Shown: in pieces, positions 42,502 to 52,606 of the stretch | How the letters are laid out: the number at the start of each line of letters is the position of its first letter | Position numbering within the stretch: position 1 is the first letter of the stretch | Source of the DNA: Bacillota bacterium | GTDB taxonomy: Bacteria > Bacillota > Dethiobacteria > Dethiobacterales > Dethiobacteraceae | Direction of reading: 5' to 3' | Length of the DNA: 54,594 bases | Assembly (NCBI GenBank): GCA_012523945.1 | Contig: JAAYSO010000031.1 | Location: 1 to 54,594, forward strand | Made by a program: the position numbers and the translations under genes | The notes under the pieces: generated by a model | Databases searched by the model: none | Seen by the model: the letters and a program-made list of their open reading frames with translations, nothing else | Told to the model about the DNA's origin: nothing

Positions 42502-44616
42502 ATGAAGAGAAACGGTTTCCTCATACTGCTGGCAATTTTACTGTTGATCGGCAGCGGTTTAGCCATTTGGCAAGCCATTGCCAATATGAACTGGGGTTTA
42601 GATTTGCGCGGGGGAGTATATGTCCTCTACCGGGCCCACGAAACGGAAGAAGGATAGGACACTGCCGACAAATTAGGCCGGGCCATTACAATTATTGATT
42701 CACGTATTAATGCCTTAGGGGTTACGGAACCGGTTATTCAGCGGGAAGGAGCGGACCGTATCCGGGTAGAACTGCCCGGCATTGATGATCAGCAGGTTGC
42801 CCGCCAAGTAATCGGTAAAACTGCACTTTTACAGTTTATCGGTCCCGACGGGGAAGTAATCGTCCAAGGCGATGAACTTAAAAATGCTTACGCTACCTAC
42901 GATCAGTACAGCAGACCGGCTGTGGCGCTGGAATTTAACGCTGAAGGCGCCCGTAAATTTGCCGAAGCCACGGAAAAATTAGTGGGTCAGCAAATTGCCA
43001 TTTATTTGGACGAAGAACTTATTTCTGCACCTGTAGTAACCACCGCCATTACTGACGGTCAAGCCATTATTGAAGGAGCCGGTACTTTGGAAGAAGCAGG
43101 TACTTTGGCCTTACAACTGCGTACGGGTGCTCTTCCTGTGCAGTTAGAAGAACTGGAAATTCGGGGAGTGGGGCCGCAGTTGGGCCGTGATTCCCTGGAT
43201 CGCAGTATCCGTGCCGGTTTAGCCGGTTTGGTGCTGGTGGTATTGTTTATGTTGATTTATTATCGCGGTTATGGCTTAATGGCAAATATTGCCTTAATTG
43301 TTTACGGTGCCATCGTATTGGCTGTTTTGGCCGCTTTAAATGTGACTTTAACCTTACCGGGTATAGCGGGCTTAATTTTATCTTTAGGTATGGCAGTGGA
43401 CGCTAATATTGTTATTTTTGAACGCATTAAAGAAGAACTACGCAATGGCCATACAGTGCGGACCGCCGTTGAAGTAGGTTTTGCTCGGGCTTTTAGAGCA
43501 ATTTTAGACTCCAATGTGACCACTTTGATTGCAACTGCCGTACTGTTCTACTTTGCTACCGGTCCGGTACGCGGTTTTGCCGTTACCTTAAGTGTAGGTA
43601 TTTTGGCCAGTATGTTTACGGCAGTTGTGCTCACGCGCTATTTATTGCGGCTGGCGGTAGGGACCATGCTCTTAAAATCGCCGCAGATGACACAAAGGGC
43701 GGATAGCAATAAAGCAGTAAGGAAACTGCCGGCATTAGCCAAAGCTGCCGTTGTACTTTCTGTGCTAATAATTTTAGCCGGTGTGGTTTCGCTCTTTGTG
43801 CAGGGCTTAAACTACAGTATTGATTTTACAGGGGGCACAATTATCCAGTTAAATCTGGGCCGGCCTTTTACTTTGGATGAGGTCCGGGAAGTTCTGCAGC
43901 CTTTAGACCTGGAAGGCTCAACTTTACAAAAAGTGGCTACAGATAATTTTAGTGAAGAATCACATGAGGTTATCATTAAAACTCCGGAATTAACGGCTCA
44001 GGAGCAGGAAAAATTACTTGCCGCCTTTAAAGAACGTTTCGATTTATCGGAAGATGCCGTGCTAAGGTTGGATAAGGTAGGGGCAGTTGTAGGCAGTGAG
44101 CTGCAGCGGCAGGCACTGATTGCCCTTCTTTTAGCCGGGATCGGTATGATCATCTATATTACAGTCCGCTTTGAATTCCGCTTTGCCATTACGGCAACAT
44201 TGGCCCTTTTGCACAATGCATTTATAGTTATTACCTTTTTCAGTTTATTCGGTTGGGAAGTGAACAGTACTTTTATTGCCGCTATCCTGACCATTGTGGG
44301 GTATTCCATTAATGATACTATTGTGGTTTATGACCGCATTCGGGAAAATCTAAAGTTGAAAGCGAAGGAAGGCTTGGCGGAGATTGTCTTTGGTAGTATA
44401 AAACAGTCACTGACACGCTGCCTCAATACTTCTGTCACTACACTTTTAGTTTTATTGACGCTTTTGTTTTTCGGCGGTGTTACCATCCGGCCCTTTGTTG
44501 TTGCCATGCTAATTGGTGTTGTTATAGGTACCTATGCTTCCATATTGCTGGCAGGTCCACTATGGCTGTGGTGGAAAGAGTGGCGTGACAAAAGACTTGC
44601 TCTGAAAAAAGCTTAA
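42502..44616 (+). pseudogene. secDF: Fused SecDF protein-export component, interrupted by in-frame TAG at codon 52
   Basis: The frame from ATG 42502 (AAGGAGGG upstream) gives a typical SecD start: a membrane helix (FLILLAILLLIGSGLAIW), then NWGLDLRGGVYVLY. It meets TAG at 42655-42657 and continues in the same frame through DSRINALGVTEPVIQREG to the end at 44616, 704 codons in all. No frameshift is needed. The SecD part runs to about 395 and the SecF part follows (INYSIDFTGGTIIQLNL-like segment; twelve membrane spans in total). SecDF uses the proton gradient to pull exported proteins outwards. A single C-to-T change (CAG to TAG) would explain the stop. Sequencing error, recent mutation or read-through are possible; the rest is well conserved, which speaks against an old pseudogene. 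Confidence 0.85.
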
Positions 44617-44656
44617 AAAAAGCGCAAACCTGCTTCCGGGGTTTGCGCTTTTTTTC
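44615..44656 (+). terminator. Intrinsic terminator after secDF
   Basis: AAAAAAAGCGCAAACC pairs with GGTTTGCGCTTTTTTT around a nine-base loop, overlapping the stop codon. Confidence 0.92.
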
Positions 44657-44765
44657 ACCCGGCTCAGGCTGCACCTTCTAACTGTGAAAAAAGGGATTTT
44701 ATGTAGAACTGACGAATCAAAATAAAGAAAAGATGTTGAGATCAGATCAAGATAGGAGTTTTTCT

Positions 44766-47129
44766 ATGCCACATAAGAGTTGGTCCTGGTTTGTGCCACA
44801 TACTGATGCAGAAACTGTGCATATGTTGGCAGAAACACTTGGCATAAATGAGTTAACAGCTGCAGCGCTTTATCAACGGGGTCTCCATACCCCGCAGGAT
44901 GCACAGCAGTTTCTTGCCTGCGACCTGTCGGATTTAGGGGACCCTTTTTCTATGGCAGGTGCCGAAGCAGCGGCATCGAGACTGGCAGCTGCAGTTAAAG
45001 CCAAAGAAAAAGTACTTATTTTCGGAGATTATGATGTGGACGGACTGACTGCCACGGCGCTTCTGACTTTGGTCTTGCAAGAATTGGCTGTGCCGGTGGA
45101 ATACTATATTCCGAGCCGTTTCGCGGACGGTTACGGCTTACAGGCCGAAGTTTTAAAAGAGTTTGCCGCCGCCGGCGGTCACCTGGCTATAACTGTTGAT
45201 TGCGGGATAAATTCTTTTGCTGAGATGGAAGAGGCCAAAAATATAGGTCTGGATTTAATCGTTACCGATCATCACACCTGTTTTGCCGGAGAACGCTCTG
45301 CCTTTGCCATCCTCAATCCAAAACAGGATCACTGCCGGTATCCGGAAAAACAACTGGCCGGTGTCGGAGTGGCCTGGACTTTAGTCAGAGCTCTTTTTGA
45401 AAAACTGAAAATGGCAAAGGAAGAAGCTTATCGTTACCTGGACCTGGTGGCCGTGGGCACAGTGGCCGATGTGGTACCCCTTGTGGGAGAAAACCGTATT
45501 TTAGTAAAGCAAGGCCTGCAGGTTTTGCAAAATGAACCGCTGCCGGGACTGGCGGCCCTGATGCAGGTCAGCGGCCTCAAGGATAACCAGATTGGCACCA
45601 GGGAAATAGCTTTCGCCCTGGCACCACGTTTAAATGCGGCGGGACGCCTGGGCGATGCGGAGCCGGCCATGCAGGTGCTTTTAGCTTCCCGTGAAACAGC
45701 CTCTTTCCTGGCGCAGGAGTTAAACGCATTAAATCAGAAACGGCAGGAAATAGAAAAGTCCATCCTCTGCCAGGCACAGCAACTTGCCGCCAAAGAGGCG
45801 CATGAACCGGCACTGGTGCTGTGGCAGGAAGGGTGGAGTCAAGGGATTGTCGGGATTGTGGCCGGAAGACTGGCCATGGAATATAAGCGACCGGTGGCAC
45901 TCATAGCCGTAAATGATAATGAAGGCCGCGGCTCTATTCGCACTTCCGCCGGCTACAACGTGGTTGCCGCTTTACAGCAATGCGCAGATTATCTGGAAAA
46001 ATACGGCGGCCATGTTGAAGCTGCAGGTTTTACCATTAAGCCGCAGATGCTGGAACAATTTAGGGAAGCCTTTTGCCGTGCCATTGCTGCGCAAGAACCA
46101 AAAGATGAGGCACAACCCGTTGTGGCCAAAGTCAGTCTAAATGAGTTGACACAAGAACTGGCGGAAGAACTGACTGCTTTGGCTCCCTACGGTTATGGTC
46201 ATCCGGAACCTTTATTTTGGGTGAGAAGGGCACAAATTGTTTCTGCCCGCCAGGTGGGGGCCCAGGGAGATCATTTGCGCCTGCTGCTGGCGGAAAAAAA
46301 GGCAGCTACGGCAGCAATTTATTTTGGCGGTGGCCGGGAACAGTTTGCGCAGGGAGATGTGTTGGAGCTGGTTGTGGCCGCCGATTTAAATTGCTGGCAG
46401 GGAAGGACATCTCTTTCTCTGCAGGTAAGGGATGCACGCCTGCAGACACAGGATATCCCTCTGGTAGAAGACCGGCGTAATTACCAGCAAAAAGAACTAT
46501 ATCTTGCCGCTTTGACGGCAGAGAAAAAAGTGGCTGTCTGGGTCAATACTAAAGCAGCCAAATTAGGGCTGGAGCAGCTTTTAGGTAAAAAGGCCCGGGT
46601 TACGCATTTAGGGCGTGACCCGGTAGCAGAAAAAATTGATACACTGGTTTTATACCATGTACCTTATGATCGCAGAGCCTTTGAAAAAATGTTGTCCTTA
46701 TTGGATTTTACCGGTACAAAACATGTCATTCTTTGTTATACTGAGAATGATGCAGATTTAAATGAGAAGATTTTTGCTGCTACTGTGCCGGAAAAAGAGA
46801 CATTTTTACAACTGGCAGGTTTTTTACAAGCAGATTCGTCCCTGGAGCAGGCTGCGAAACAAATTCAGCGTGAATTAAAATTGCCTGTAACACGTTACTT
46901 GCTGGAGCAAATCCAGGCGGTATTAAAAGAGCTGGCTGCCGGTAAAGAAGATTTGCCTCAACTACCGCAGCGCTTAAACTATTCAGTCACATATCGCAAA
47001 CATCTGCAGGCTTTAAAACAGTTTCGTGCCTATCAGGATTTTTGGTTGCGGGCACGGCCCGGTGAAGTGGTGAGTTATATTTTAAACCCGCATGATTTAA
47101 TTCTGGGGGAAGAGGGGATAAGCCCATGA
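44766..47129 (+). CDS. recJ: Single-stranded-DNA-specific exonuclease RecJ
   Basis: 787 residues from ATG 44766 with GATAGGAG; the start at 44733 lacks a site. The DHH phosphoesterase core shows FGDYDVDGLTAT (motif I), TVDCG, TDHHTC (DHH), GVGVAWTLVRAL and VAVGTVADVVPL; the DHHA1 domain follows with GRGSIRTSAGYNV and YGGHVEAAGF. A long C-terminal extension is usual in Firmicutes. It degrades 5' single strands in repair. Its stop overlaps the relA start (ATGA). Confidence 0.95.
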   Translation: MPHKSWSWFVPHTDAETVHMLAETLGINELTAAALYQRGLHTPQDAQQFLACDLSDLGDPFSMAGAEAAASRLAAAVKAKEKVLIFGDYDVDGLTATALLTLVLQELAVPVEYYIPSRFADGYGLQAEVLKEFAAAGGHLAITVDCGINSFAEMEEAKNIGLDLIVTDHHTCFAGERSAFAILNPKQDHCRYPEKQLAGVGVAWTLVRALFEKLKMAKEEAYRYLDLVAVGTVADVVPLVGENRILVKQGLQVLQNEPLPGLAALMQVSGLKDNQIGTREIAFALAPRLNAAGRLGDAEPAMQVLLASRETASFLAQELNALNQKRQEIEKSILCQAQQLAAKEAHEPALVLWQEGWSQGIVGIVAGRLAMEYKRPVALIAVNDNEGRGSIRTSAGYNVVAALQQCADYLEKYGGHVEAAGFTIKPQMLEQFREAFCRAIAAQEPKDEAQPVVAKVSLNELTQELAEELTALAPYGYGHPEPLFWVRRAQIVSARQVGAQGDHLRLLLAEKKAATAAIYFGGGREQFAQGDVLELVVAADLNCWQGRTSLSLQVRDARLQTQDIPLVEDRRNYQQKELYLAALTAEKKVAVWVNTKAAKLGLEQLLGKKARVTHLGRDPVAEKIDTLVLYHVPYDRRAFEKMLSLLDFTGTKHVILCYTENDADLNEKIFAATVPEKETFLQLAGFLQADSSLEQAAKQIQRELKLPVTRYLLEQIQAVLKELAAGKEDLPQLPQRLNYSVTYRKHLQALKQFRAYQDFWLRARPGEVVSYILNPHDLILGEEGISP

Positions 47130-49285
47130 CGCTACAAACACTAAAAAAGCAGATAAAAACATATTATCCGGTGGAGCCTGACTGGAAACTGCTGGAGAAA
47201 GCTTACCGTTTTGCCGTTAATGCTCATCAGGGGCAAAAACGTTTTTCGGGAGAACTTTATATTACCCATCCTCTTGGTGTGGCTAATATTTTGGCTGAAC
47301 TTGAACTTGATTTGGACACCATTATTGCCGGTTTGCTCCATGATGTGGTAGAGGATACAGATACGACGCTGGAAGAAATTGAAGCAAAATTCGGCGCTGA
47401 TATTGCCATGCTGGTGGATGGCGTAACCAAGCTGTCCAAGCTGGAATATAAATCAAAGGAAGAACGGCAAGCGGAAAACTTGCGCAAAATGTTTATAGCC
47501 ATGGCTAAAGATATTCGCGTGCTTTTAATTAAACTGGCAGACCGCACGCATAATATGCGCACTTTAAAATATCTCACTTCAATTAAACAACAAGCCATTT
47601 CCCGGGAAACTTTGGAGATCTATGCTCCCCTGGCGCACCGCCTGGGGATCTATAAAATTAAATGGGAACTGGAAGATTTGGCCTTTCGTTTCCTGGAGCG
47701 AGACAGTTATTATGCTTTAGCCGATAAATTGGCCAAAAAACGCCAGGAACGCGAAGCTTTTATTAAACAAATTATTGAAACATTGCAGCCTAAACTGGAA
47801 GAAGTAAATATTCAGGCTAATATTTCCGGACGGCCCAAACATTTGTACAGTATCTGGCAGAAAATGAAAGAGCAAAATAAAGAATTCCACGAAATTTATG
47901 ACCTTACGGCCATCCGGATAATTGTGGATTCTTTAAAAGATTGTTATGGAGCTTTAGGGATTGTACACACCCTGTGGAAACCGATTCCGGGACGTTTCAA
48001 AGATTATATCGCCATGCCCAAAACTAATATGTACCAGTCACTGCATACCTTGGTGATGGTGGGCAAAAATGAGCTTCTGGAAGTACAGATCCGCACCTGG
48101 GAAATGCACAGAACGGCTGAATACGGCATTGCCGCCCACTGGCGTTATAAAGAAAAAAAAGATCACAAATACGATGCGGAGTTTGACAAAAAACTGGCTT
48201 GGCTGCGGCAAATTATGGAGTTGCAGCAGGACTCCAAAGATGCCTCTGAATTTATGGAAAATGTGAAAATAGATTTGTTTGCCGATGAAGTTTTTGTTTT
48301 TACCCCCAAGGGCGATGTTATTGCCTTGCCGGCCGGTTCTATTCCTTTGGACTTTGCCTATAAAATTCATACCGATATTGGCCACCGTTGTATTGGGGCC
48401 CGGGTAAACGGTCGTCTGGTGCCGCTGGATTATGAATTAAAAACCGGGGATATTGTGGAAATCATGACTTCCAAACAGGGCTCACCCAGCCGTGATTGGA
48501 TTAAGATGGTGAAAAGCTCCGGCGCCAGGGCAAAAATAAGAGCGTGGTTCAAAAAAGAAAGGCGCGATGAAAATATCAGCAAAGGCAAGGAAATGCTGGA
48601 AAAGGAACTGCGCAAACAAGAGCTGGATCCTGCTTTATATCTCAAATCTGCTTTAATGCAGGAAGTCGGCAAAAAGTTCAACTTGCAAAATGAAGACGAT
48701 GTCTATGCCGCCATTGGCCTGGGTGGGGTTTCCCCGCAGCAAGCTATCAGCCGTTTAAAGGAAGAGTATAATAAAAAATACGGGCAGCCTGAACCGAAAC
48801 CGGTTAAGGAATTTAAACCGCAAAAGTCTGTCAGGAAAACGGGGGCGGGAGTTCGCATTGCCGGGGTGGACAATTTACTCTTACGGTTTGCCAAATGCTG
48901 TACGCCTGTGCCCGGAGATGAAATTATCGGTGTGGTGACGCGCGGGCGCGGGGTCTCCATTCACCGGCGCGATTGCCCCAATATTACTAACCGTAAAGAT
49001 AACCAGCAATTGCTTGAAGCCGTTTGGGAAGATTCCGTAGAAGGTGCCTATCCTGTTGAGATTGAAATAACAGGATTGGACAGACCGCATATTTTAACTG
49101 ATGTTGTGAACGCGGTGGCGGAGTGTAAGGTGAATATTACTGCTTTAAATGCTCGCAGCAGTAGAGACCGTATGGCTTATATCCATATGACTGTTACCGT
49201 GGAAGATTTGGAGCATTTGGAGAAAGTGATTAATCGTATCAGTAAGGTGCGTGATGTATATACAACCAAGCGCATCAACAGGTAG
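47126..49285 (+). CDS. relA: Bifunctional (p)ppGpp synthetase/hydrolase
   Basis: 719 residues. HD hydrolase domain about 25-180 ([32 protein letters not shown]). Synthetase domain about 230-345 ([41 protein letters not shown]). TGS near 385-445 ([15 protein letters not shown]), then a zinc-finger/helical region with CCTPVPGD and an ACT domain at 645-719. Both catalytic sites look intact, so it is the Rel type. Role: stringent response. It is followed 13 bases later by dtd, a common Firmicutes pair. Confidence 0.96.
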   Translation: MTLQTLKKQIKTYYPVEPDWKLLEKAYRFAVNAHQGQKRFSGELYITHPLGVANILAELELDLDTIIAGLLHDVVEDTDTTLEEIEAKFGADIAMLVDGVTKLSKLEYKSKEERQAENLRKMFIAMAKDIRVLLIKLADRTHNMRTLKYLTSIKQQAISRETLEIYAPLAHRLGIYKIKWELEDLAFRFLERDSYYALADKLAKKRQEREAFIKQIIETLQPKLEEVNIQANISGRPKHLYSIWQKMKEQNKEFHEIYDLTAIRIIVDSLKDCYGALGIVHTLWKPIPGRFKDYIAMPKTNMYQSLHTLVMVGKNELLEVQIRTWEMHRTAEYGIAAHWRYKEKKDHKYDAEFDKKLAWLRQIMELQQDSKDASEFMENVKIDLFADEVFVFTPKGDVIALPAGSIPLDFAYKIHTDIGHRCIGARVNGRLVPLDYELKTGDIVEIMTSKQGSPSRDWIKMVKSSGARAKIRAWFKKERRDENISKGKEMLEKELRKQELDPALYLKSALMQEVGKKFNLQNEDDVYAAIGLGGVSPQQAISRLKEEYNKKYGQPEPKPVKEFKPQKSVRKTGAGVRIAGVDNLLLRFAKCCTPVPGDEIIGVVTRGRGVSIHRRDCPNITNRKDNQQLLEAVWEDSVEGAYPVEIEITGLDRPHILTDVVNAVAECKVNITALNARSSRDRMAYIHMTVTVEDLEHLEKVINRISKVRDVYTTKRINR

Positions 49286-49298
49286 AGGAGGAAGGATT

Positions 49299-49763
49299 AT
49301 GCGCGCCGTACTACAGCGGGTGATTTCCGCTGCCGTTAAAATTGACGGGGAAACAGTGGGACAAATAGATAAAGGACTTTTAATTCTGCTGGGTATCCAT
49401 GGCGACGACACTGAGGAAGATTTGCATTACCTGGTAGAAAAAATTGTGCATCTGCGCATTTTCGAAGATGAAAACAACAAAATGAATCTTTCTTTGCTGG
49501 ATATTGACGGCAGTGCGCTGGTGGTATCACAATTTACGCTGTATGCCGATACACGTCGGGGCAGGCGTCCCGGATTCTCCTCTGCAGCAGCGCCTGAAGT
49601 GGCAGAGCCCATGTATCGCAGATTTTGTGAGGCACTAAAGGCATATGGGATTCCTGTAGCAACAGGTCGTTTCGGTGCCGATATGGATGTGCAGCTGATC
49701 AATCAGGGACCTGTCACCATCATCATTGACAGTGAACAACGCTTAACACCCCGCAGACAGTAA
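49299..49763 (+). CDS. dtd: D-aminoacyl-tRNA deacylase
   Basis: 154 residues from ATG 49299 with AGAGGAGGAAGG; the frame upstream lies within relA. MRAVLQRV at the start, catalytic SQFTLYAD, and the Gly-cisPro loop in NQGPVTI, which gives chiral selection, are all seen. It removes D-amino acids from tRNA. Confidence 0.96.
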   Translation: MRAVLQRVISAAVKIDGETVGQIDKGLLILLGIHGDDTEEDLHYLVEKIVHLRIFEDENNKMNLSLLDIDGSALVVSQFTLYADTRRGRRPGFSSAAAPEVAEPMYRRFCEALKAYGIPVATGRFGADMDVQLINQGPVTIIIDSEQRLTPRRQ

Positions 49764-49781
49764 AAAGAAGATTTGCAGATT

Positions 49782-49816
49782 AAAAAAAGCAGGTCCAAAA
49801 TGACCTGCTTTTTTAC
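49782..49816. terminator. Bidirectional terminator between dtd and amidase
   Basis: AAGCAGGTC (49787-49795) pairs with GACCTGCTT (49802-49810), preceded by an A-run and followed by a T-run. Confidence 0.9.
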
Positions 49817-49843
49817 AACTCTGCAGATTTGCGGTAGCAGAGA

Positions 49844-51145
49844 TTATTTAAAGTAGTTTAGAATGCCCGCAAAAATTGCTTGGGCGGAACTTTCCCGGAA
49901 TTCTGCAGTTTTCATCATGGCTTCCTCTGCAGGATGGGACAGAAAGGCCAACTCAACAAGTACGCCCGGCATATTTGTTTCCCGAATGACATGGAAATTG
50001 CCGTGTTTAACGCCGATATTACGCAGGCCAAGCGCTTTCACTAATTCATTTTGAATTAATGCTGCAGCTTGGTAGGAGGCAGTACTTGTTTTTTTGCCCC
50101 GGTAATAAAATGTTTCGGTACCACCAATTGACCTGTTGAGATGGGCATTGGCATGAACGCTGACAAATAAATCAGCATGTGCGTTGTTGGCTATGTTTAC
50201 CCTGCCCTCCAGGGAAACTGCCCAGTCACCTTTGCGGGTCAGAATTACTGTGGCGCCGGCATCACTTAATTTGGCTGCCAGCCGTGAACTTACGTCCATC
50301 ACCACATGTTTTTCCTGTAGGCCGGTAGGTCCGATGGCACCCGGGCTGGAGCCACCATGTCCCGGATCAACCACAATTACTTTGCCGAGTAAGGGAGCAT
50401 TGGGGTCAATACTGCCACCCTCACCGGAACCGGATTCCGCCGGGATCACAGAAACATACCAGCCTGCAACCCAGCCCTCCTTACCACTGTTAAGGCGGAC
50501 TTGTACCCAATCATCCTGTTCAGTCAGGATTTCGGCAACAGTACCTTGAGGTATGACAGCAATTACAGCATGATCTGTGGAAGGTCCTGTGCGGACGTTT
50601 AAAGCACTGACATCAACCACAATCTTATGACCTTTGGCAGCAGTTTGTTCTTTATCCTCTGCTTCAGTGATTACTTCGGCATATGTACCTGAAATCCAAC
50701 CACTTCTGCCGTCCGGCAACTTCACAAGCAGCCATCCCCCCAGCTGCTGCTGTACAGGCAGAACTGTACCCAGGGTTACGGTGCCGATGCGCTCGTAAGA
50801 TGTATCCGGACCGGTGCGGACATTTAAGACATTAGTGGTAACGCGTGCTTTTTGACTGGGGTTTTTGCTTGTGATTTCTACATAATCCCCGCTAACCCAA
50901 GCGCTTCTGCCGTCTGCTAAAGAAACTTGCACCCAGCCGTTTTGTTCAGCAAGCACCGGCAAAACTGTATACTCGGTGACGGTGCCAATCCGGTTATAGG
51001 AAGTAGAAGGGCCTGTCCGGACATTGAGAACCGCCGTCGTTACAGTTGCCGTTTTTATTGTACCGGCAAAGGCCGTCTGAGCCAGTCCCAATGTGAGGAT
51101 CACAAGCAGGATACAGGTAATAAACAGATACCTCCGGTTTTCCAA
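49844..51145 (-). CDS. N-acetylmuramoyl-L-alanine amidase with three SH3b repeats
   Basis: 433 residues from TTG 51145-51143, preceded by GAAGGTGAG. Signal peptide at 1-27. Three bacterial SH3 domains, at about 33-92, 98-157 and 175-235, each contain LNVRTGPST/D and a W-V-Q/K-V-x-L pattern. The amidase_3 catalytic domain (about 250-430) has zinc ligands in VVDPGHGG, LQEKHVV and SVHANAH, and the final Glu in GVLVELAFLSH. It cuts the bond between MurNAc and the stem peptide. A single-gene unit; similar to LytC/CwlB-type cell-separation or germination enzymes. Confidence 0.95.
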   Translation of the reverse strand: MENRRYLFITCILLVILTLGLAQTAFAGTIKTATVTTAVLNVRTGPSTSYNRIGTVTEYTVLPVLAEQNGWVQVSLADGRSAWVSGDYVEITSKNPSQKARVTTNVLNVRTGPDTSYERIGTVTLGTVLPVQQQLGGWLLVKLPDGRSGWISGTYAEVITEAEDKEQTAAKGHKIVVDVSALNVRTGPSTDHAVIAVIPQGTVAEILTEQDDWVQVRLNSGKEGWVAGWYVSVIPAESGSGEGGSIDPNAPLLGKVIVVDPGHGGSSPGAIGPTGLQEKHVVMDVSSRLAAKLSDAGATVILTRKGDWAVSLEGRVNIANNAHADLFVSVHANAHLNRSIGGTETFYYRGKKTSTASYQAAALIQNELVKALGLRNIGVKHGNFHVIRETNMPGVLVELAFLSHPAEEAMMKTAEFRESSAQAIFAGILNYFK

Positions 51146-51305
51146 ATATTCTCACCTTCTTTCTCCAGCATAGTCGGTCAATGCTGCCATACGCCCATAT
51201 TGTACCATGCCCGGATTATTAGCAACAACTTGTAATAAATACCATCCTTCGACTTGACTACCCATAGTTTACTATAATTTTACAGGATTGTGCCGGTTTT
51301 GTCTA

Positions 51306-51335
51306 TTGCAACCATCAGCATTTTTCAAGTATACT
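51306..51335 (+). promoter_or_regulatory. Promoter of the TusA/ThiF pair
   Basis: TTGCAA (51306-51311), an 18-base spacer and TATACT (51330-51335). The 300-base gap between the amidase start and 51452 shows no gene; a second, poorer TATAAT is at about 51274. Confidence 0.65.
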
Positions 51336-51451
51336 AAACCTATAAAGTTAAAGTAATATCTATTGATTGTATCTAATAATCAGATTGTCATAAATACACT
51401 GACGAAGTAAAGTGAAAAAGGTTCCCACAATTTAGTGGAGGTGTGAAAGAA

Positions 51452-51706
51452 ATGCAACCACACAAAACATTGGATATTACGGCAGATTACTGCCCTATCA
51501 CTTTTGTGAAGACAAAATTGGCACTGGAAGAGATGAAACCGGGTGAAATCTTAGAAGTTTTTTTGGCTAATGAAGAAGCTGTGCAGAATGTGCCCAGAAG
51601 TGTACGCAGTGACGGCCACCTGGTTCATTTATTGGAAGGACAAGAAAACGGTATTTATCGTTTATTGATCGAAAAAAGAGGAGGGGAAGAAATTGACCCT
51701 GACTGA
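51452..51706 (+). CDS. TusA-like sulfur carrier protein
   Basis: 84 residues from ATG 51452, eight bases after GTGGAGGTG. TLDITADYCPITFVKTKLAL contains the Cys-Pro sulfur-accepting motif in the TusA/SirA position; GEILEVFL and GIYRLLIEKR strands complete the fold. TusA proteins relay persulfide sulfur. The C-terminus (GGEEIDPD) is not the GG tail needed for E1 activation. The gene overlaps the next by 14 bases. Confidence 0.88.
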   Translation: MQPHKTLDITADYCPITFVKTKLALEEMKPGEILEVFLANEEAVQNVPRSVRSDGHLVHLLEGQENGIYRLLIEKRGGEEIDPD

Positions 51707-52502
51707 AGAGCAAATTCACCGTTATGCCAGACATATTGTCATACCGGAAATTGGTGGTAAGGGACAGGAGAAATTACTGGCGGCAAAAGTATTGCTGGTG
51801 GGGGCGGGAGGATTAGGATCGCCGGTAGCTCTCTACCTGGCCGGTGCCGGTGTAGGAACACTTGGCATTATGGATGGAGATACAGTTAGCTTAAGCAATC
51901 TGCAGCGCCAGATTATTCATACCACTGCCGATATTGGTCGCCTTAAGGTGGATTCAGCCAAAGACGCCATCAACCACATTAATCCCGACGTACAAGTGAT
52001 TACCTATCCGGAATACGCTTCTGTGGAAAATATTTTGCAGATTATGTCCGCATATGATTTAGTGCTTGATTGTTGTGATAATTTTGCCACACGTTACCTT
52101 GTTAATGATGCGGCAGTCCTGCTGAAAAAACCCTTTATCTATGGCAGTGTTATGCGCTTTGACGGCCAGGCCGCCGTTTTTTACCCGCCTCAAGGTCCCT
52201 GCTACCGCTGCCTGTTTCCGGAAGCACCACCTCCCGGTGCTGTGCCCACTTGTCAGGAAGCCGGGGTCATGGGCGTTTTGCCCGGACTCATCGGTATGGT
52301 ACAGGCAACAGAAACTATTAAATTTATTCTTGGTGCAGGAGATTTATTGCTGGGAAAACTTTTAGTTTATGATGCATTGGCCATGGATTTTATGAAAATC
52401 CAGATTGGACCTAATCCTGAGTGCGCTGTTTGTGGAAATCAGCCTACCATTACAGCCTTACATGCCGATAACTACCAGCAGCTTCCCTGCCCGTCTGAAT
52501 AA
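51693..52502 (+). CDS. E1-like adenylyltransferase (ThiF/MoeB/HesA family)
   Basis: 269 residues from TTG 51693 with GAGGAGGGG. The ATP motif is VGAGGLGSPVALYLAGAGVG; the conserved Arg is in LSNLQRQIIH and the Asp in LDCCDNFATRYLVND. The zinc site is C-YRC and C-AVC. Such proteins adenylate the C-terminal Gly of ThiS/MoaD-like carriers. No rhodanese domain is present, and no carrier with a GG end is adjacent, so the partner is elsewhere or atypical. Confidence 0.9.
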   Translation: MTLTEEQIHRYARHIVIPEIGGKGQEKLLAAKVLLVGAGGLGSPVALYLAGAGVGTLGIMDGDTVSLSNLQRQIIHTTADIGRLKVDSAKDAINHINPDVQVITYPEYASVENILQIMSAYDLVLDCCDNFATRYLVNDAAVLLKKPFIYGSVMRFDGQAAVFYPPQGPCYRCLFPEAPPPGAVPTCQEAGVMGVLPGLIGMVQATETIKFILGAGDLLLGKLLVYDALAMDFMKIQIGPNPECAVCGNQPTITALHADNYQQLPCPSE

Positions 52503-52522
52503 AGCCCAATCAGGGCTTTTTT
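52501..52522 (+). terminator. Terminator overlapping the ThiF-family stop codon
   Basis: AAAGCCC (52501-52507), loop AATCA, GGGCTTT (52513-52519) and a T-run. Confidence 0.85.
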
Positions 52523-52534
52523 CTTATTTTTTGC

Positions 52535-52563
52535 TTGACAGACCCAAAAAACGGCATTATAAT
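52535..52563 (+). promoter_or_regulatory. Promoter of cysK
   Basis: TTGACA, a 17-base spacer and TATAAT (52558-52563). Confidence 0.88.
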
Positions 52564-52586
52564 CTATAGAAAACCTATAGGAAAAC
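52564..52586 (+). promoter_or_regulatory. Operator-like repeat at cysK transcription start
   Basis: CTATAG-AAAAC is followed at once by CTATAGG-AAAAC, and CCTATAGG (52574-52581) is a perfect palindrome. It covers the expected start of transcription, a place for a repressor such as a CymR-type Rrf2 protein. Confidence 0.45.
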
Positions 52587-52606
52587 AAGGTTAAGGAGCT
52601 GGAAAA

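Noticed and set aside
42655-42657. TAG in secDF as a pyrrolysine codon
   Set aside because: Possible in principle for some Clostridia, but TAG ends at least eight other genes here (for example the histidine kinase, resB, resC, asd, hisA, relA), SecDF is not a known pyrrolysine protein, and no pyl genes are in the window. Kept only as an alternative.
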